NCBI GenBank assembly: GCA_007644065.1
Contig: VJWN01000013.1
Coordinates: 1 to 64,000 of the forward strand
DNA from: Margaritispora aquatica
Lineage: Eukaryota > Ascomycota > Leotiomycetes > Helotiales > Discinellaceae
Direction: 5' to 3'
Length of the DNA: 64,000 nt
The notes under the pieces are model-generated. The model was not told where the DNA came from, did no database searches, and was given only the letters and a program-made list of their open reading frames with translations. Shown here in pieces: positions 11,041 through 23,327 of this stretch (positions are counted from its first letter, which is position 1; every line of letters begins with the position of its first letter). The translations under genes were made by a program, and so were the position numbers.

Positions 11041-13561
11041 ATGTCGGTGATTCAAGTTGAAGAGTAAGTATGTCAATATCTCTACGTAACTGGATTCTAA
11101 ATTTCTCTACAGCCTGGTATCCTACCAACTGCGTACCAATTACCTTGACACCATCTCGGACGGTGTTGGCGAACGTCTGATCACGATCAATGACGCTTTC
11201 TTAAATACTGCTGGATTCAAAACCGCTGGATGGCGCACAAATCCCGCAAATATAAAACGAACACATTCCCCTCCTATACCAACAAACATAGCATCTGAGT
11301 ACTTCCAGGCACCAATCAGATCTGCTTTTAATGGTATGGATGATGAAGTTGAAGAAGGTGGTATGGTTACAGGAGGTGCGGCTGGAGACACAGTGGGACC
11401 TGGAATGGCGACAAAGCGACGACGCAGGCGAGAACAAATGGAAGAAGATGATAGTAGTGAGTTGAGTGACGAGAGTGATGAGGAAGGCGATCAGAGAGCT
11501 GCCCAGCAAATCAAGTTTTCGAAGATGCCAATTCGAAACCGCTCGGGATCCTCCCCAATCCGTGGCTCCAACCTGCGCCAATCTTCTACATTGACATCCC
11601 CCTCACGAACCCCCGGAACGCAAACTAGACGAGGGTCTCAATCGGCGCTAGAAGCTGTTAAAGAAAGAGCTCGTCGAGATACTGTTACATCCAGTGAAAT
11701 ATCGTCTGAGAACGAATTTGATGCCTCCGCCTTCCAAAGGCAGCGTGAAGCATCGAGGAGCGCGGCTAAAGCAAGCAGGGCGTTGCACAGAAAGATGTCG
11801 GAACCCCATGTTGGGATTCAACGGCAAGAGAGTGACCTCCTTGAGGAGGAAGAGGACTCCGATGGTTCCGAATTGGATTCAGACTTTCCGGGTAGTATTG
11901 ATTCAGCATCTCTCCTTGCTGGTGTGGATCGTCAGGAAATTGCATCACCAACTACTCATGTCGTTGGAACTATTCCTCGCGGTCTACAAAGGTCAGCAAC
12001 CAAGAAATCAAAGCCCGCACCGCCAGTCCTCCAAGCGTTGCCACCTCCACGGCCAATCAGCACCGTACAGCCAAAGAGTCTACTTTCAGCTGCTATCAAA
12101 GCGAAACGAACCAAAGCTGCCATGCCATTTGAATCCTTCGCATCTTTATCTGGCCAAAGCGAGCCAAACCCTATCAATCTACGAATCTGGGCACCATTTG
12201 CTAGCTCAACAAAAAAGCCTTTTGAGGTGATCATTCGTAGAACTGTTCATGAAAATGAGGCAGTTGACCGTCCAACTACGGTTGTTGACTTGATTGGCCT
12301 CAGTCTGTGGAGATACACCGAGGAAAAGCTTGAGCCTACAATTTCTACCGAGTATCTCAACGTTAACCGATGGGTTTTACGAATGGTAGAGGATGAAGAG
12401 GTTGACCTTGATTTCCCAGCTCTTGAACGAACAAAGCCTGTGACGTCCTTCACAACTGCTAATAACAAGGCTGCCAGATCGCGCTCTAATCAGAAACCTT
12501 TTGACGAGTTTGCTTTGGTAAAGGCTACAGAGGAAGAATTTGAGAATAATCAAGCCCTGACGCCCCAATACAAACAGGAGGGAGCTGCAACAGCAGGTCT
12601 GGAGGAGGAAACCAAGACTACAGCAATGTCTTCAGCAACACCTCTAGCTACATCTGCTTTGAGCCAGAACCCTTTATTGACCACCATGACTGCTCTGAGG
12701 CAAAACGCGTCTTTGGCAGGAATGCCTGGCGCTGAACCTCCTACCACATACGCACTTGGTCGTGGAGGTGTTCAGAAGCTACTTAGGATTCACATTATTT
12801 CAGCAGATGCAGCCCCAGGTCAAATGATCACATTGGACGTCACAACTGATACATATCTGGCAGATATATTAGACAACATCTGTAAGAAGAGGCAGCTTGA
12901 TAGGGCCAACCATGTGCTTAAACTAATGGGATCGAACAATGTTATTCTGCTTGATCGGACTGTTGAATCGATTGGAAACTGTAGTGAACTGGATCTAGTT
13001 CGCCGCAAATTTGCGACTGATGGACCATTGACACTGTCAGGGTCTCCAAGCAGTAATTCACCTAAAATAGGGATGATGGGTGATCGTCCAGAAACTCGTA
13101 AAGCAAGAAAAACGCCGATGATGGGTGCACATCCCCTTGCACAAGATTTGGCCAAGGTAGACGAGATGGGAGGAAGTGCCAACTACAGAAGATACACAGT
13201 TTGGCGTAAGCAGCCCATGCGATTTGTTGGTATGAATGAGAGAGTTTTAGCGATCGACGGCGAATATCTGCATATTATGCCTGCAGCTACTGGCAAGACA
13301 ATGTTTGAAGGACAAGGAAAAACAACCACTGTTCATTTCAGTAGCGTTGTTGGCTGCAAGGTCACGAGGAGACACCCAACCAATTTCAAGGTTTGCGTGT
13401 TCGGACTACCTGTCTCTAAACATTTACTGACAAGCTGCTAGGTTGTTATCTACAGAGCTACGGAGACAAAGCGATACGACTTTGAGGCCAAAAGTGCTGA
13501 TGAGGCCGCAGAGATTGTTTTCGAAATCAAGAAGGGAATCTCGCCCTATCATAACGTTTGA
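11041..13561 (+). CDS. sin1: SIN1/AVO1, target-of-rapamycin complex 2 subunit
   Basis: Three exons (11041-11063, 11113-13390, 13442-13561) give 806 aa. The tiny first exon MSVIQVEE continues as DLVSYQLRTNYLDTISDGVG, the conserved SIN1 N-terminus. The order then is: acidic Ser-rich linker; CRIM region about 345-470 (NPINLRIWAPFASS, VVDLIGLSLWRYTEEKL, LNVNRWVLRMVEDEEVDLDF); Ras-binding-like domain about 560-635 (LLRIHIISADAAPGQMITLD); and C-terminal PH domain about 695-805 (VWRKQPMRFVGMNERVLAID, then VVIYRATETKRYDFEAKSAD). In TORC2 the CRIM domain presents AGC kinase substrates (Gad8/Ypk type, SGK/AKT) to TOR, and the PH domain binds membrane lipid. The last intron splits the PH domain and its removal restores it cleanly. 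The full set of domains indicates an intact gene. Confidence 0.93.
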
Positions 13562-15104
13562 GGGAGTACTTGACACAAATGCATGGGGATTCGCCTCTGC
13601 GACACGAACCTATAGACGTTCCCGAGATAGAACTGGCCAAGGCTTGAAAGGAGTCTGGTCCTGGATTCAAGCAGTTTGGCTTTTGCGAATGAACAATCCA
13701 GCATTGATACGTTCAGAGTGGACGTTATAAGCACTTCTCTCAAAATATGCAAATTGCGGCTTATTCGATTGGGCTTGCTGTCTCTTGTGTGAGAGAAGGT
13801 AAATGACTTGAATTTACCAGTGTCAGCATCCTAGAAAGATTCTGAATCTACACATTTCTAGGATTCATGGAAAGAATCATCTCTTTCCAGTGATGAAGGA
13901 CACGTGTGTTGGCAGTACTTGAATATTTTCGACATTATCTGCACCGATGACGCAGGATTTATCAGTGTTATTCAAGAATATTTACAAGCATGACGAAGTG
14001 GAGCCGGAATGTGCAAGCGTCGTGCCTCATAGTCGCCAAGCCTTGGGGTGCTGCGGGACCAGAGACTAGCGTCGATACATTCACGCTGCTGCTACCACTA
14101 CCACTGTACCTAGAAGTTCAGGCAAAAAAGAGCTCCGGAGGTTGAATGCTACGATTATTGTCACCCTAAGCCTATGATTTGATTTTCCAACTTGTGAGAA
14201 TCTTGTGGCGAGTTGGCTAAGAGTTGAACATCTTGGCTCCTGCAGGAGTTATTTCAAGCATTCCAAACCTCAACTAGGTGCTAGCCGTTGAGTTTCCTCG
14301 TGTTGCGTGGCAAGATGGCTGACAATTCTACCATTTTCCCCTTAGACTTATTTCCTTCAAGCCAACCAGGCAGTTAATCCTGCAGACTGGGCAGCCACAA
14401 ACCAAAAGTTTTGAGTATTTTTTTTTTAAACCCAGCTTCAAACTCCCTTTGCCCAGGAGAATTATGGATAAAGCGTTCAATTTCTTAGTAGGTTGCATCT
14501 GAAATGTTCCATTGTTCAACAGACGCAATCATCGTATCCTACAGTTCTTATAAACATTGCTTACGGAAATGTTGGTTGCACTTCCGGAATAATAGTCGGC
14601 GGAGGCTGATCTGGGCCAACTTCCAAGGCCGGCACCAGTGTGCCTCAGTAGCCCCAAAGTCTAATTCATGCAAATTCATCTACGAGCAGTCTTCCAGGCT
14701 TTTTGTGGCGAGCTCCAAAACTCCCAAGATCCTTGCGCCATTTCACGCAATTCAAGCTTAAGTGGTTCCAGACGTCCATGGCTGTGTGGCTTTGTGGGTT
14801 CCTGCCGAGACTTTTGAGGACCAATGATAAAATGTATGGTGCTTGGGTTGATCATTGCGAGGCAGTTTCAAGGATGTGAACCGTGAGAGGGCATCCCACA
14901 GACCACACTGTGACGTCGGGGCATTTCTTGCACCACGATGGGCAAGATCTAGCTCAAAGAGCTAGAAGAGCCCAGCACGCAATGGCTTGTGTCCAAGGTG
15001 ACAGACATAGTATTTAATCAAACCCATATCCTGCGATTTCCTTCCCAACCATTCATTCATTTTTTCACCTCACTACAACAAAAACCGTACACACTTCCTT
15101 CAAC
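13562..15104. other. Intergenic region
   Basis: 1.5 kb between SIN1 and the serine-rich gene. ORFs at 14328-14528 and 14504-14761 overlap on opposite strands and lack family features. The last 100 bp (GTATTTAATC near 15008, CT-rich leader 15040-15100) look like the promoter and 5' UTR of the next gene. Confidence 0.45.
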
Positions 15105-15678
15105 ATGCAATTCAAGAACCTTATTATCCTGGCTTTTGCCTCCTCTGCTCTGGCTCGTCTCTCAGAGCTCTTCATTGGATACATTTGCTAATAATGCACA
15201 GGGACAAACCAGTGTTATCAGCTCTGCCATCTCTTCTGCCAGCGGTGCCGCATCATCGGTCCTATCCAGAAGCTCATCCTCATCCTCAGTGGCTTCATCC
15301 GCGTCATCTGCCAGCTCCATTGCTGCTTCAGTCTCGAGCGCCATCAGCTCCGCCCAGAGCTCCATCAACAGCTCCGTCAACAGCGCTCTCGCCTCCGGCC
15401 AGAGCTCCATTGCTTCTCGCGAGAGCTCCCTCTCCTCCGTCTTTGCCACCGCAACTGGCGCAGCTGCCTCAAGCATTGCTTCTGAGCGTAGCTCCTTGAG
15501 CGCTGCTCAGTCATCTATTGCCAGCTCGGCCAGCAACCAGCTCTCGTCTGCTGTTTCCTCTGCTTCGTCCAGAGCTGCTTCGTCGACCTCGTCTGGTGCT
15601 GCTGCTGGATCTTTCCCAACACAAGGTGCTATGGCCATGGGTGCTCTCTTCGGTGGTGCCATTGTCGCCAACCTGTAA
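15105..15678 (+). CDS. Serine-rich, probably GPI-anchored wall protein (apparent frameshift)
   Basis: The ATG at 15105 follows a CT/CA-rich leader and opens a clear signal peptide (MQFKNLIILAFASSALA). The mature protein is in the next reading frame, from about 15166 (SLDTFANNAQGQTSV) to the stop at 15676-15678. It is almost entirely Ala/Ser: SSAISSASGAASSV, repeated SSAQSSI/SSI units, then a short hydrophobic C-tail (MAMGALFGGAIVANL) as in GPI-anchor signals. No GT..AG intron joins the two frames with correct phase: the only donor (CTCGTCTC at 15155) with the AG at 15201 leaves the wrong phase. One extra base around 15155-15170 would explain it. Such Ser/Thr-rich, heavily O-glycosylated proteins usually sit in the cell wall. 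Either a base-calling error or a recent mutation is possible. Confidence 0.62.
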
Positions 15679-18622
15679 ATACTTTCTGGTAGTTGGAGAT
15701 GATACGGGGTTTGTGACGTTGGAAGAAAAGATATAATGGTGTGATTGTGGGATGGATTACTGGTTGTTGTAATAACAAAATGTAGTTTTCAAAATGCATT
15801 CGTTGAACAAAAACCGAAAAATCCAATAGTTGTTGTTTGCTTCTATCCTTATTTTCGTGTGCTCCTGATCATCTTACCATTACCCTTGGTACCTAACTCG
15901 TCGTTGTTCAACATCGAGCTTTCTCAATTATACCTATGCATTCTCAACTTCGTTCGCAATTGATAATTTCATAACATCCATAACATCCGTAACACACAAT
16001 AACAAAGCTAATACAACCGTAGTCGAAACCTCATCCCAAATCCAATGTTTTTCCAAAACGTCAGTTATCCACCCCTCCAATTCGCCAATTCGCTTAAGCT
16101 ATAATAAGGCGAACTCGGCTAAAGGCTCTTCCTCTGAGCTATGGTGTGGCGCTATACCATGCAGATCGACCGATGTGATGTGGATTGTCGGTCGTTCTCC
16201 GCATATGCGATGGCGTGCGGAGCTTAGGTGTACCACCATGCTGGATATGGATGGTGCTAGGAGTAGTGTTTTTTGTCAAGTAGCTATTTTCCTTGTTTTG
16301 TGCCGGCACGTGCAAATAGGTGAGGATTCTAGGACAGGTTGGATTCATCTCGTCTCTTCTCGTGTCAAGCGTTGTGTGTTATGCATTCAGGCTCGAAGAA
16401 TTGTGAATTTGCATCCTGTGCTCTGGCAGAATCTGAAATCTTGGATTTTGATCGACGTGACCTATCGTTTTGTTGATTTGGATTACCTACCTGCCTTACA
16501 ATCCTAGCAAGCGAATCCAACCCCAAATCTATATCCTCACTTCACCTGACTCCACCTCATATCAGATCGAGCTTCCAATACCAACAACAATACCACTGCC
16601 AACAAAAACTTCCCAACCAGCCTTAGCTTCTACCAACTACCAAGCTTGTTTATAGCTAGGTAGCATGGTGTGTCTACACCTAGTCTACGCCTAGCTTTCC
16701 CCATCTCAGCCATTTCAGGTTGTTCCCCTGTTTCTCACTTCGCGTTTGTAACCTTACTTCCCAAATAGGTAAGGTAAGTTAGGGTAGTTGACTTTATGAC
16801 TATGAGTGAGGAGGCAGTTTGACAGTCTGAAAGAATTTAATATTTGCCTGTTTTCATATGCTGTTTGGAAATCTTTGAGGCGCAATGTAAGTAATATATA
16901 GGCGTAAATCATTGTCGAATATTGTTAGAACACAATCTCAATGCTTAGAAAGACAAATACATAGCCATTGAGGTATATGGTGTTGCTTTTGCTTGTTAAA
17001 AAACATAGCAAAAGGGTAGAAACCAGTATAGGAAGGAACCCAGAAGAGTTCTTGCAAAAGGATGATGAAAGAGAGAACCCACGAGGATACCATTAACACG
17101 CATTTGCAAGTCTTGCGACACATACATACCCACATGCTATTAAAAAGCAGGACCTAATTCGCCTATGCCCGCTATTTCCTCCCATGAGATACCCAACACA
17201 AAGAATCCAATCTTGAGTCTTGACTTGAAAGAGACTCAGCACTCTACCTCTCCCACCTACTCACCTTTGCATGTGAAATGGCATCTCTTTCTTATCAACT
17301 TTGACCCCCCCCGAAAAGCATTACTATCTACTAACCTAGCACATCAAACTATCTTAGTTCTCCTCAACGCCATCTCCCACCATTGTCAATCACCAAGCAT
17401 CCCACATCCGCATCCAGAGGAGATACGAAGTCCAAAATTTCGTCCTCACCCCAACTTTATTTCCATCCATATTTTTCTTATGGATAACTCGATGAACCTA
17501 TCCTACCTAGTTTGCTACTTACTACCTACCATTTACTACGCAGCACCGGCGGTCAAGAAATCTCATACAGTAATTTAACTTAGCCCCATGAACTCCACAC
17601 GATCATTTGCGCCAATGACACACAAATGTAAGATCAAATCTAGCTCAAATGTCTCTCTCTCTCTCTCTCTCTCTCGCTCCAAAGCGTCAGACCTCCAGAG
17701 CATAATGTAGATTCAAGCAATTGAACGAATTTGATTGTAGTTTGGTAGATAGATAGGCTAATGAGCAAAAGTAATCATATAAAATCGTCTTGAGAACCAG
17801 ATGTCCTCTTAAAGCTCCGGAATTCAAGAGCTCCTCTGGACTTCTATCGCGCATGCATATGCGCATGCTTGCGATCAAGGCCCCAATTCTACTAGCACAG
17901 TGGGAAAAAAACATTAAGGGATAATATGCCTATGAGTCTCTCTCTGGAGTTGATTTATTTTACAAGTGTGCTCATATAGGTGAAATGGAGATGATGCCGT
18001 GGGATGTCTTGATATAATAAGGCAAGAATAAGGCAATGTATCTTAGAAGATAAATAGATGGGGATGGAAGGAAGGTACATTTGAAGGTCCAAGGCGCCTA
18101 AGGATGGGAGTAGCGAGGTGGAAATAAAACGATTTCTGATGCTTTAATATTCTGGAGAATGAGCGAGAAGTTTGTTTAATTTAGTACGATTATCATAGGA
18201 CAACGATTGAAAAGCAATGCGTCCAATCATATCGTGGCTCTTGATCAACTATAATCACTCATATCTTCAATATGATGAAGTGAAATACATCCAAGTAAGC
18301 CGAAGCGATTGACTTCAATAATTCAATTGACCATCTAAGGGTTTCCAACCTCTACCCACAGCTACTTTGTCGCCCGGACATAGCGATATTTGCAGGCTGT
18401 ATAATTGATTGACCTAGCAGTCAATCCAAAGGTGTCAAAGCCTCAACTATCCCTGCGTCATATCGCATTTCCAAATCCCTGAATCCAAAACCTGCCCCGT
18501 GTGGCCTGTAGCCGTCATTTTCGCCATCCATCATGATAAGGTAAAATATTCATTGTTCGCGTGTGCAGATTCCATGGTCTACAATAAGAGCCAAAAGGAG
18601 TATGGCATGGGATCCATCTGCT
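15679..18622. other. Long intergenic region, no supported gene
   Basis: 2.9 kb between the serine-rich gene and the 3' end of the PKA gene. Scattered ORFs (for example 16175-16507 and 17165-17578) have no introns, domains or start context worth calling. It includes a CT microsatellite. A non-coding transcript cannot be excluded from sequence. Confidence 0.45.
17652..17675 (+). repeat. (CT)12 microsatellite
   Basis: An uninterrupted run of CT dinucleotides covering 24 bp. It lies in the 3' flank of the PKA gene. Confidence 0.9.
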
Positions 18623-20200
18623 CTAGAAGTCTCGGAAAAGGCTGCCATGTCTGCTGGGGTTAGTGAAGGTAGATCTGAAATCACGAATGAACTCACTCGT
18701 CATGACCACGCGCTCCGTATTGCTCAGTCTCCTCGGGATACTTATCGAATTGACTTGCATCTCCAACACCAGCCTTGACTGGAGGAACATATGGTGCATC
18801 GATATCCTTCTTGGCTAGTCTCTCCCAAGTAACCTCAGCAAACCACTGGTGACTCTTTACATCGTCTGCACCCCCATGGAGATTGCCAAGTCGTTTAGTC
18901 AAATCTGCCGTGATAAGTCGTTGCAGCAAATCCTGTGCGTCTGGGTGAATATATGGTGGGTACTTAACACGCCCCTTGAGAATGTTCTCATATATCTTCA
19001 TAGGAGATCCACCATCCCAAAAAGGAGTGAAACCACAAAGCATTTCGAAGATCAATATGCCCAAGGACCACCTACAAAACTGTTAATTCTGTCGATCAAA
19101 ATTGAGAAGTGGTGTATACCAGTCCACAGATTTGTTGTAACCCTTACTTGACACAACTTCTGGTGCCAAATAGTCTGGTGTACCACACAATGTCCATGTA
19201 ATATCAGGGACTTTCTTCGCGAATCCAAAATCCGTAATCTTCAAGTGTCCATGCCTGTCGAGGAGCAAGTTTTCTGGCTTGAGATCCCGATAGATGATTT
19301 CGCGTTCATGGAGGTATTCGAGTGCCAAGGTAACTTCGGCCGCATAGAACTTTGCAACAGGATTGGGAAAACGCTGCAAATCGATCAATTACATGGCCCA
19401 CTTACCAATCGGATTCAACTTACCTGCGATTTACGCAGTAGAGAGAACAACTCGCCTCCTTCGACGAAATCCATTACCATGTAGAGATTCTTGGAATCTT
19501 GAAATGTACCCCACAATGTGATGAGAAATGGATGCTTCACTTCCTGCAACATTCGCCGCTCGTCATTTGTGTGCTCAACTTGCTTCATCTTCACAACCTG
19601 CTGTTTCTTGAGAACCTTGACGGCATAGAATCGCTGGTTGTGCTTGGATTGTACCAAATGTACTCTTCCAAAACTGCCAGTACCTAGTGTCCGTAGAATT
19701 TCAAAATCCCCAAGAGAGTATTTGCCCTTTGTCTGTCGAATTACTGTGGGTTGTGGGACATGAGGTGTGGGCTGTACTGCAGTGGCATTTGCGGGCTCAG
19801 CTTGTCCCTGGCCGGATGCTTTCGAATGAGTTGCGCCATCGGTTTGGGGAGGACTTATGAGATTGCTGATTGTGGGAGGTTGGTGGTCTTGTATGAACGC
19901 GGCGGCAAAATCGTGTTGCTGTTGTGTATAAGTGTTTCCTTGCGCCATTGCGGGAGCAGGTTGTTCTGTATTAGCGGGGGGTTCTTTTGCGGTAGTAGTC
20001 TCGGTCTGCGAGACACTTTGCGTCTGTGGTGCAGTGGATTGCGTAGAAACAGAATCTATCGAAGTATCAAAGCCTCTCGATGTCGTTGGTGTTATCGGAC
20101 TTGTGTTTTGGCTCGAAGTTGAAGTAGGAGAAGCAAGGTCTTTCTGACCAGGCGACTCCCTCGTCCGTTTCTTCTTGAGGAATCCTCCTAAAGTCGGCAT
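18623..20200 (-). CDS. pkaC: cAMP-dependent protein kinase catalytic subunit
   Basis: Four exons (20200-19424, 19373-19120, 19071-18697, 18650-18623) give 477 aa. A Ser/Thr/Gln-rich N-terminal extension of about 160 residues precedes the kinase domain. Motifs: glycine loop [12 protein letters not shown], catalytic lysine in [21 protein letters not shown] loop, DFGFAKKV, activation segment [14 protein letters not shown] with the T-loop Thr, and [14 protein letters not shown]. The AGC C-tail ends [11 protein letters not shown]. The last 28-nt exon is needed for this FxxF tail; without splicing the frame stops right after HDE. It phosphorylates R-R-x-S/T substrates when released from the regulatory subunit by cAMP and controls growth, development and virulence in fungi. 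[13 protein letters not shown] was chosen as the start since the upstream in-frame Met adds only a non-conserved leader. Confidence 0.95.
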
Positions 20201-21083
20201 ATGAATCAATGACAAGATGGGAGTGTCCGCGGGAGGAACTCGAGAGAACACGAATCAGTTGATGGTGGGTTGATGTTCGGCGACGAGAGAATTGGAGGGG
20301 CAAGTCTGTGTGAAGCTGAGGATCTGCAAAGCCGCGAGAGCTATGATGCTGGAGTTTGTATTCTTTTCCGACGAAGACTGGATAGATGAAAGCCCAGACA
20401 GCGCTCTGCGACAGCAATGATGGCAGAAGTGGTATAAAGGGTTCTGGAATGTCTCGTTCAACTTTGCTGGATTCTGAGAAGTGACGAGCAATAGCAATAG
20501 CAATAGCAATTGCAGAGACAACACCAGCCGAGATCCAGAGCGGGGAGCGGGCACCTGCGTCGTGAACAGGCGTGGGCGTAGAAGAGAGGTAGGGTTTACT
20601 GGATTGCTGAACCTTAGCTTCCCTGTGCTAGTTGACTATTGGATGTGACGGAAGAGGCTCACAAAGTAAATCGCAGCCCGCGCACCGAGAGGGGAATGCT
20701 GGTATTCGAATAATGCGATATCAATTGAAGTTGACAATACCAGAGTCGGTTTCGTGTGATAAATTCGGACAAAAGAGATAACTGGAGAGAGCTCTAGGAG
20801 GATAGAGAGGCGTGAGGCGCGAGAGAGGAGGAGAGATGTCCTTGTGGTGGAGATAAAGATAGAGAGGAGAGGTTGAGGTAGCTCGGGTAGGTATAGGACA
20901 GGTGATAGGTAGAATGGTAAGGGAGATAAATAGGTTTAGGTAAGGTGTGGATTGTCGTGCAGATGCGAGTGCAGGATGCAGTAATGCAGTACGTAGCGTG
21001 AGGAACGAATGAGGAGAAGAGGTAACGAGATGAGGTAGTAGTCAGGTAGTAGAAGTAAAAGTAGAACCTCTGCCCCTCAGGAT

Positions 21084-21095
21084 GGGGGGGGGGGG
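21084..21095 (+). repeat. Poly-G run (G12)
   Basis: Twelve consecutive G in a GA-rich stretch. Length is prone to sequencing error and slippage. Confidence 0.85.
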
Positions 21096-21286
21096 AGGAT
21101 GAGGGGGAGAAATGCTAGGTAGAGAGAAGAGAGAGAGAGGAAGGGAGAGGCTAAGTGGGAAACATACCTCAAGACCTCAAGAAGGAGCCCTTAGATAGTG
21201 GGGAAGATGGGAAGATGGGAAGATCGACGAGAGGGGTTAAAGCCATTCATCGCAGCCATCGCAGCCATCATCACTCACAGTGGGGC

Positions 21287-21316
21287 TGGATACTGGATAC
21301 TGGACACTGGATACTG
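21287..21316 (+). repeat. Short tandem repeat, GGATACT-type units
   Basis: About four copies of a (G)GATACTG unit in tandem, one with a C substitution (GGACACT). Confidence 0.7.
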
Positions 21317-21394
21317 AGCCGTTCACGATTGGAATTCTAACTGGCTCGTAAATATCATAAGGCGACAGATACGATAGGATCGTTATTAATCGAT

Positions 21395-21415
21395 AGGTAC
21401 AGGTACAGGTACAGG
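21395..21415 (+). repeat. Short tandem repeat, AGGTAC units
   Basis: Three perfect AGGTAC hexamers followed by a partial unit. Confidence 0.75.
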
Positions 21416-22075
21416 CACTGTTACTATGACTGGGACTGGTACTGGCACGCAAGAATAATGTTCCATTATCCATTATCTGATGGTGTACCTTAGTAAGGGC
21501 GAGGGCGAATTAACAACGTCCTAGATGAGGTAAGGAAGTCTCGATGAATAGGTACATTGTCCTGATTATTGTAGTTTATCAATTACTGGAAAACAACTTT
21601 ACCTATACAATACAATAGAAAACGATACACATTCTAACACCCATCTGCATTTGAAAGATAACCTTGACAAAAGTCAAAGAATTATGATCTCGGCAACACG
21701 ATGATTGGACGCAGCTGAGCGAATAAGAGGATATAATAGCCCTTGCCAAGAGCCTCTTCCCGCTCAATAGGTAATCGAGTATCAAAGTACAAGATACAAG
21801 AAGCAGCCGACATTTCTTTTTCTTCCGTTGCTTTATCAAGTTGCCCAAGGACTCCATAGCTGGAATATCACCAATGGGTTCTAGCGTTCAACATGATGGA
21901 ATCTTGAGTAGCAGGCTAAGCAAGCTTGATCTTTTCAATGGACTTAGCTTCCCAAGGTTCCATAACAAGTCAACTTCGTTTGAGATCTTTTATTCATTGA
22001 CACTATTCATTGATGCTATTTAGAACGCCACCGCTATGATGATATAACCTCCTCCTAGACTCCAGCCCTTTCCTA

Positions 22076-23059
22076 TTACCGTTTGTCTCTCAACTCATTG
22101 AACATGGTATCGATGGCTTGGAACACCGCAGTCACTGCCTGCATAACATCCTCACTAACATCCTGGCCTCCAAGTTTCTGCTGGATCTTGTCAGGATGCC
22201 AACGAATCCGCTCGATTTTGAGGATTTTACTCAACCCCCCTTCAGTTGGCTGACCTCCACTAGAAGCATACAAGAAAAAGCGTTCGATTTGTTTGGCATC
22301 GATATCTTTCCGAGAACCACTTTCTGTGGGCCACGGAATGGATGCGATGTGGACTTTCTCACCTCCTTTGCTGAGTTTGTCCCATTTCTGAGTGTATGCT
22401 TCCCACTTGTCTGTCCAAGCCTTTCTCTTCTTCCGTTCTTCACCTCGCTTCAAGCTTTCCTCCACCTTCGCTTGGAATTTCCGTGCCTCTCGCTCTTCTT
22501 TGGCGCCTTCTTTTGCTAGCCTTTCTCTCTCTCTTTTGGCCTCGTCTCTCCTGGCTTTCTCTTCGATCAGATGCTGGTGTGTCTTCTCATACATCTTAGC
22601 TCGCACAAAAGCAGTGTATTCCTCGTCTGTCATGCGTTCTAACTCGCCTGTTGGACCTTCTTTGACATCTGGGTATGTGTGGATTGGCTGTCCGTAAACT
22701 CCTTCCCAGAATTGTGCCCCTTCATCATCTGCCATGGCATCAAACAAGCTCTCCCGGAAAGCGGCCTCGGGATCCAAATATTGACTTGAGGATGCATTTG
22801 GGAGATGTGTGTCGTCGTAAAGTGAAGGGTCATCCTCGTTCTTTGCAGCGGAGCGTTTCGATCGATGATGATGGCGACTGCTTTCTCTCTCTCTATGCCG
22901 CCGGCTTGAAGATGCCTCGGGACTTCGAGACCGGTTGTCGCGATGTGATCGTCTCTTGGACTTGAACCTGAATTTTGACTTGCGCTCGGAATGATCTGTT
23001 TCTTCGTTGCCTGGCCTCGAAGTGGAGGTAGACCCTTCTCCAGCTTCGTTGGAGGCCAT
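22076..23059 (-). CDS. NFKBIL1-like / J-domain-related nuclear protein
   Basis: A single exon of 327 aa. The N-terminus is Arg/Ser/His-rich and RS-like (SRSPEASSSRRHRERESSR). A central block with EAAFRESLFDAMADDEGAQF and ERMTDEEYTAFVRAKMYEKT follows, then a long charged helix about 165-225 (EKARRDEAKRERERLAKEG) and a C-terminal domain with IERIRWHPDKIQQKLGG. The RWHPDK motif resembles the HPD loop of J domains and is typical of fungal NFKBIL1-like proteins. The metazoan homologue is nuclear and linked to splicing; here a nuclear RNA-processing role is inferred. It is divergent from the NSRP1-like gene with 268 bp between start codons, another splicing-linked product. No introns and no breaks are seen. 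Confidence 0.82.
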   Translation of the reverse strand: MASNEAGEGSTSTSRPGNEETDHSERKSKFRFKSKRRSHRDNRSRSPEASSSRRHRERESSRHHHRSKRSAAKNEDDPSLYDDTHLPNASSSQYLDPEAAFRESLFDAMADDEGAQFWEGVYGQPIHTYPDVKEGPTGELERMTDEEYTAFVRAKMYEKTHQHLIEEKARRDEAKRERERLAKEGAKEEREARKFQAKVEESLKRGEERKKRKAWTDKWEAYTQKWDKLSKGGEKVHIASIPWPTESGSRKDIDAKQIERFFLYASSGGQPTEGGLSKILKIERIRWHPDKIQQKLGGQDVSEDVMQAVTAVFQAIDTMFNELRDKR

Positions 23060-23327
23060 TGCAGATCAGACTATAAAATCGCGTCCTACCTGAGCTTCAT
23101 CTGAAAGTCGGAGGGGAGCACTTTTCAAAATCAAAAGTGAAGACTATTGATGAGCGGATGAAATCGTCGAGTTCGATCAAGTTCTTGCTGCTACATAGTT
23201 CCGATAAGAATTCCTTATCGCCGCTAGCGTCATCGAATTTGGTTCAGGTGCAACATGCAGGACAGTCCAGGACATTTCGCAGTCAAAGTCAGAGCTTTTC
23301 TTAAACCCTTCGCAAAGCACAACCAAA

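Larger units (their letters stand above)
20201..22075. promoter_or_regulatory. Long pyrimidine-rich upstream region of PKA with simple repeats
   Basis: 1.9 kb without a supported gene. On the PKA sense strand it is strongly CT-rich (plus strand GA-rich from about 20640 to 21250), with a G12 run, a TACTGGA-type tandem and a GGTACA tandem. Fungal genes for signalling kinases often have long 5' UTRs and promoters; that reading is inferred. The right part (21480-22075) is plain 3' flank of the NFKBIL1-like gene. Confidence 0.5.

Noticed and set aside
15162..15476. 104-codon minus-strand ORF under the serine-rich gene
   Set aside because: It is a mirror of the repetitive Ser/Ala codons; no independent features.
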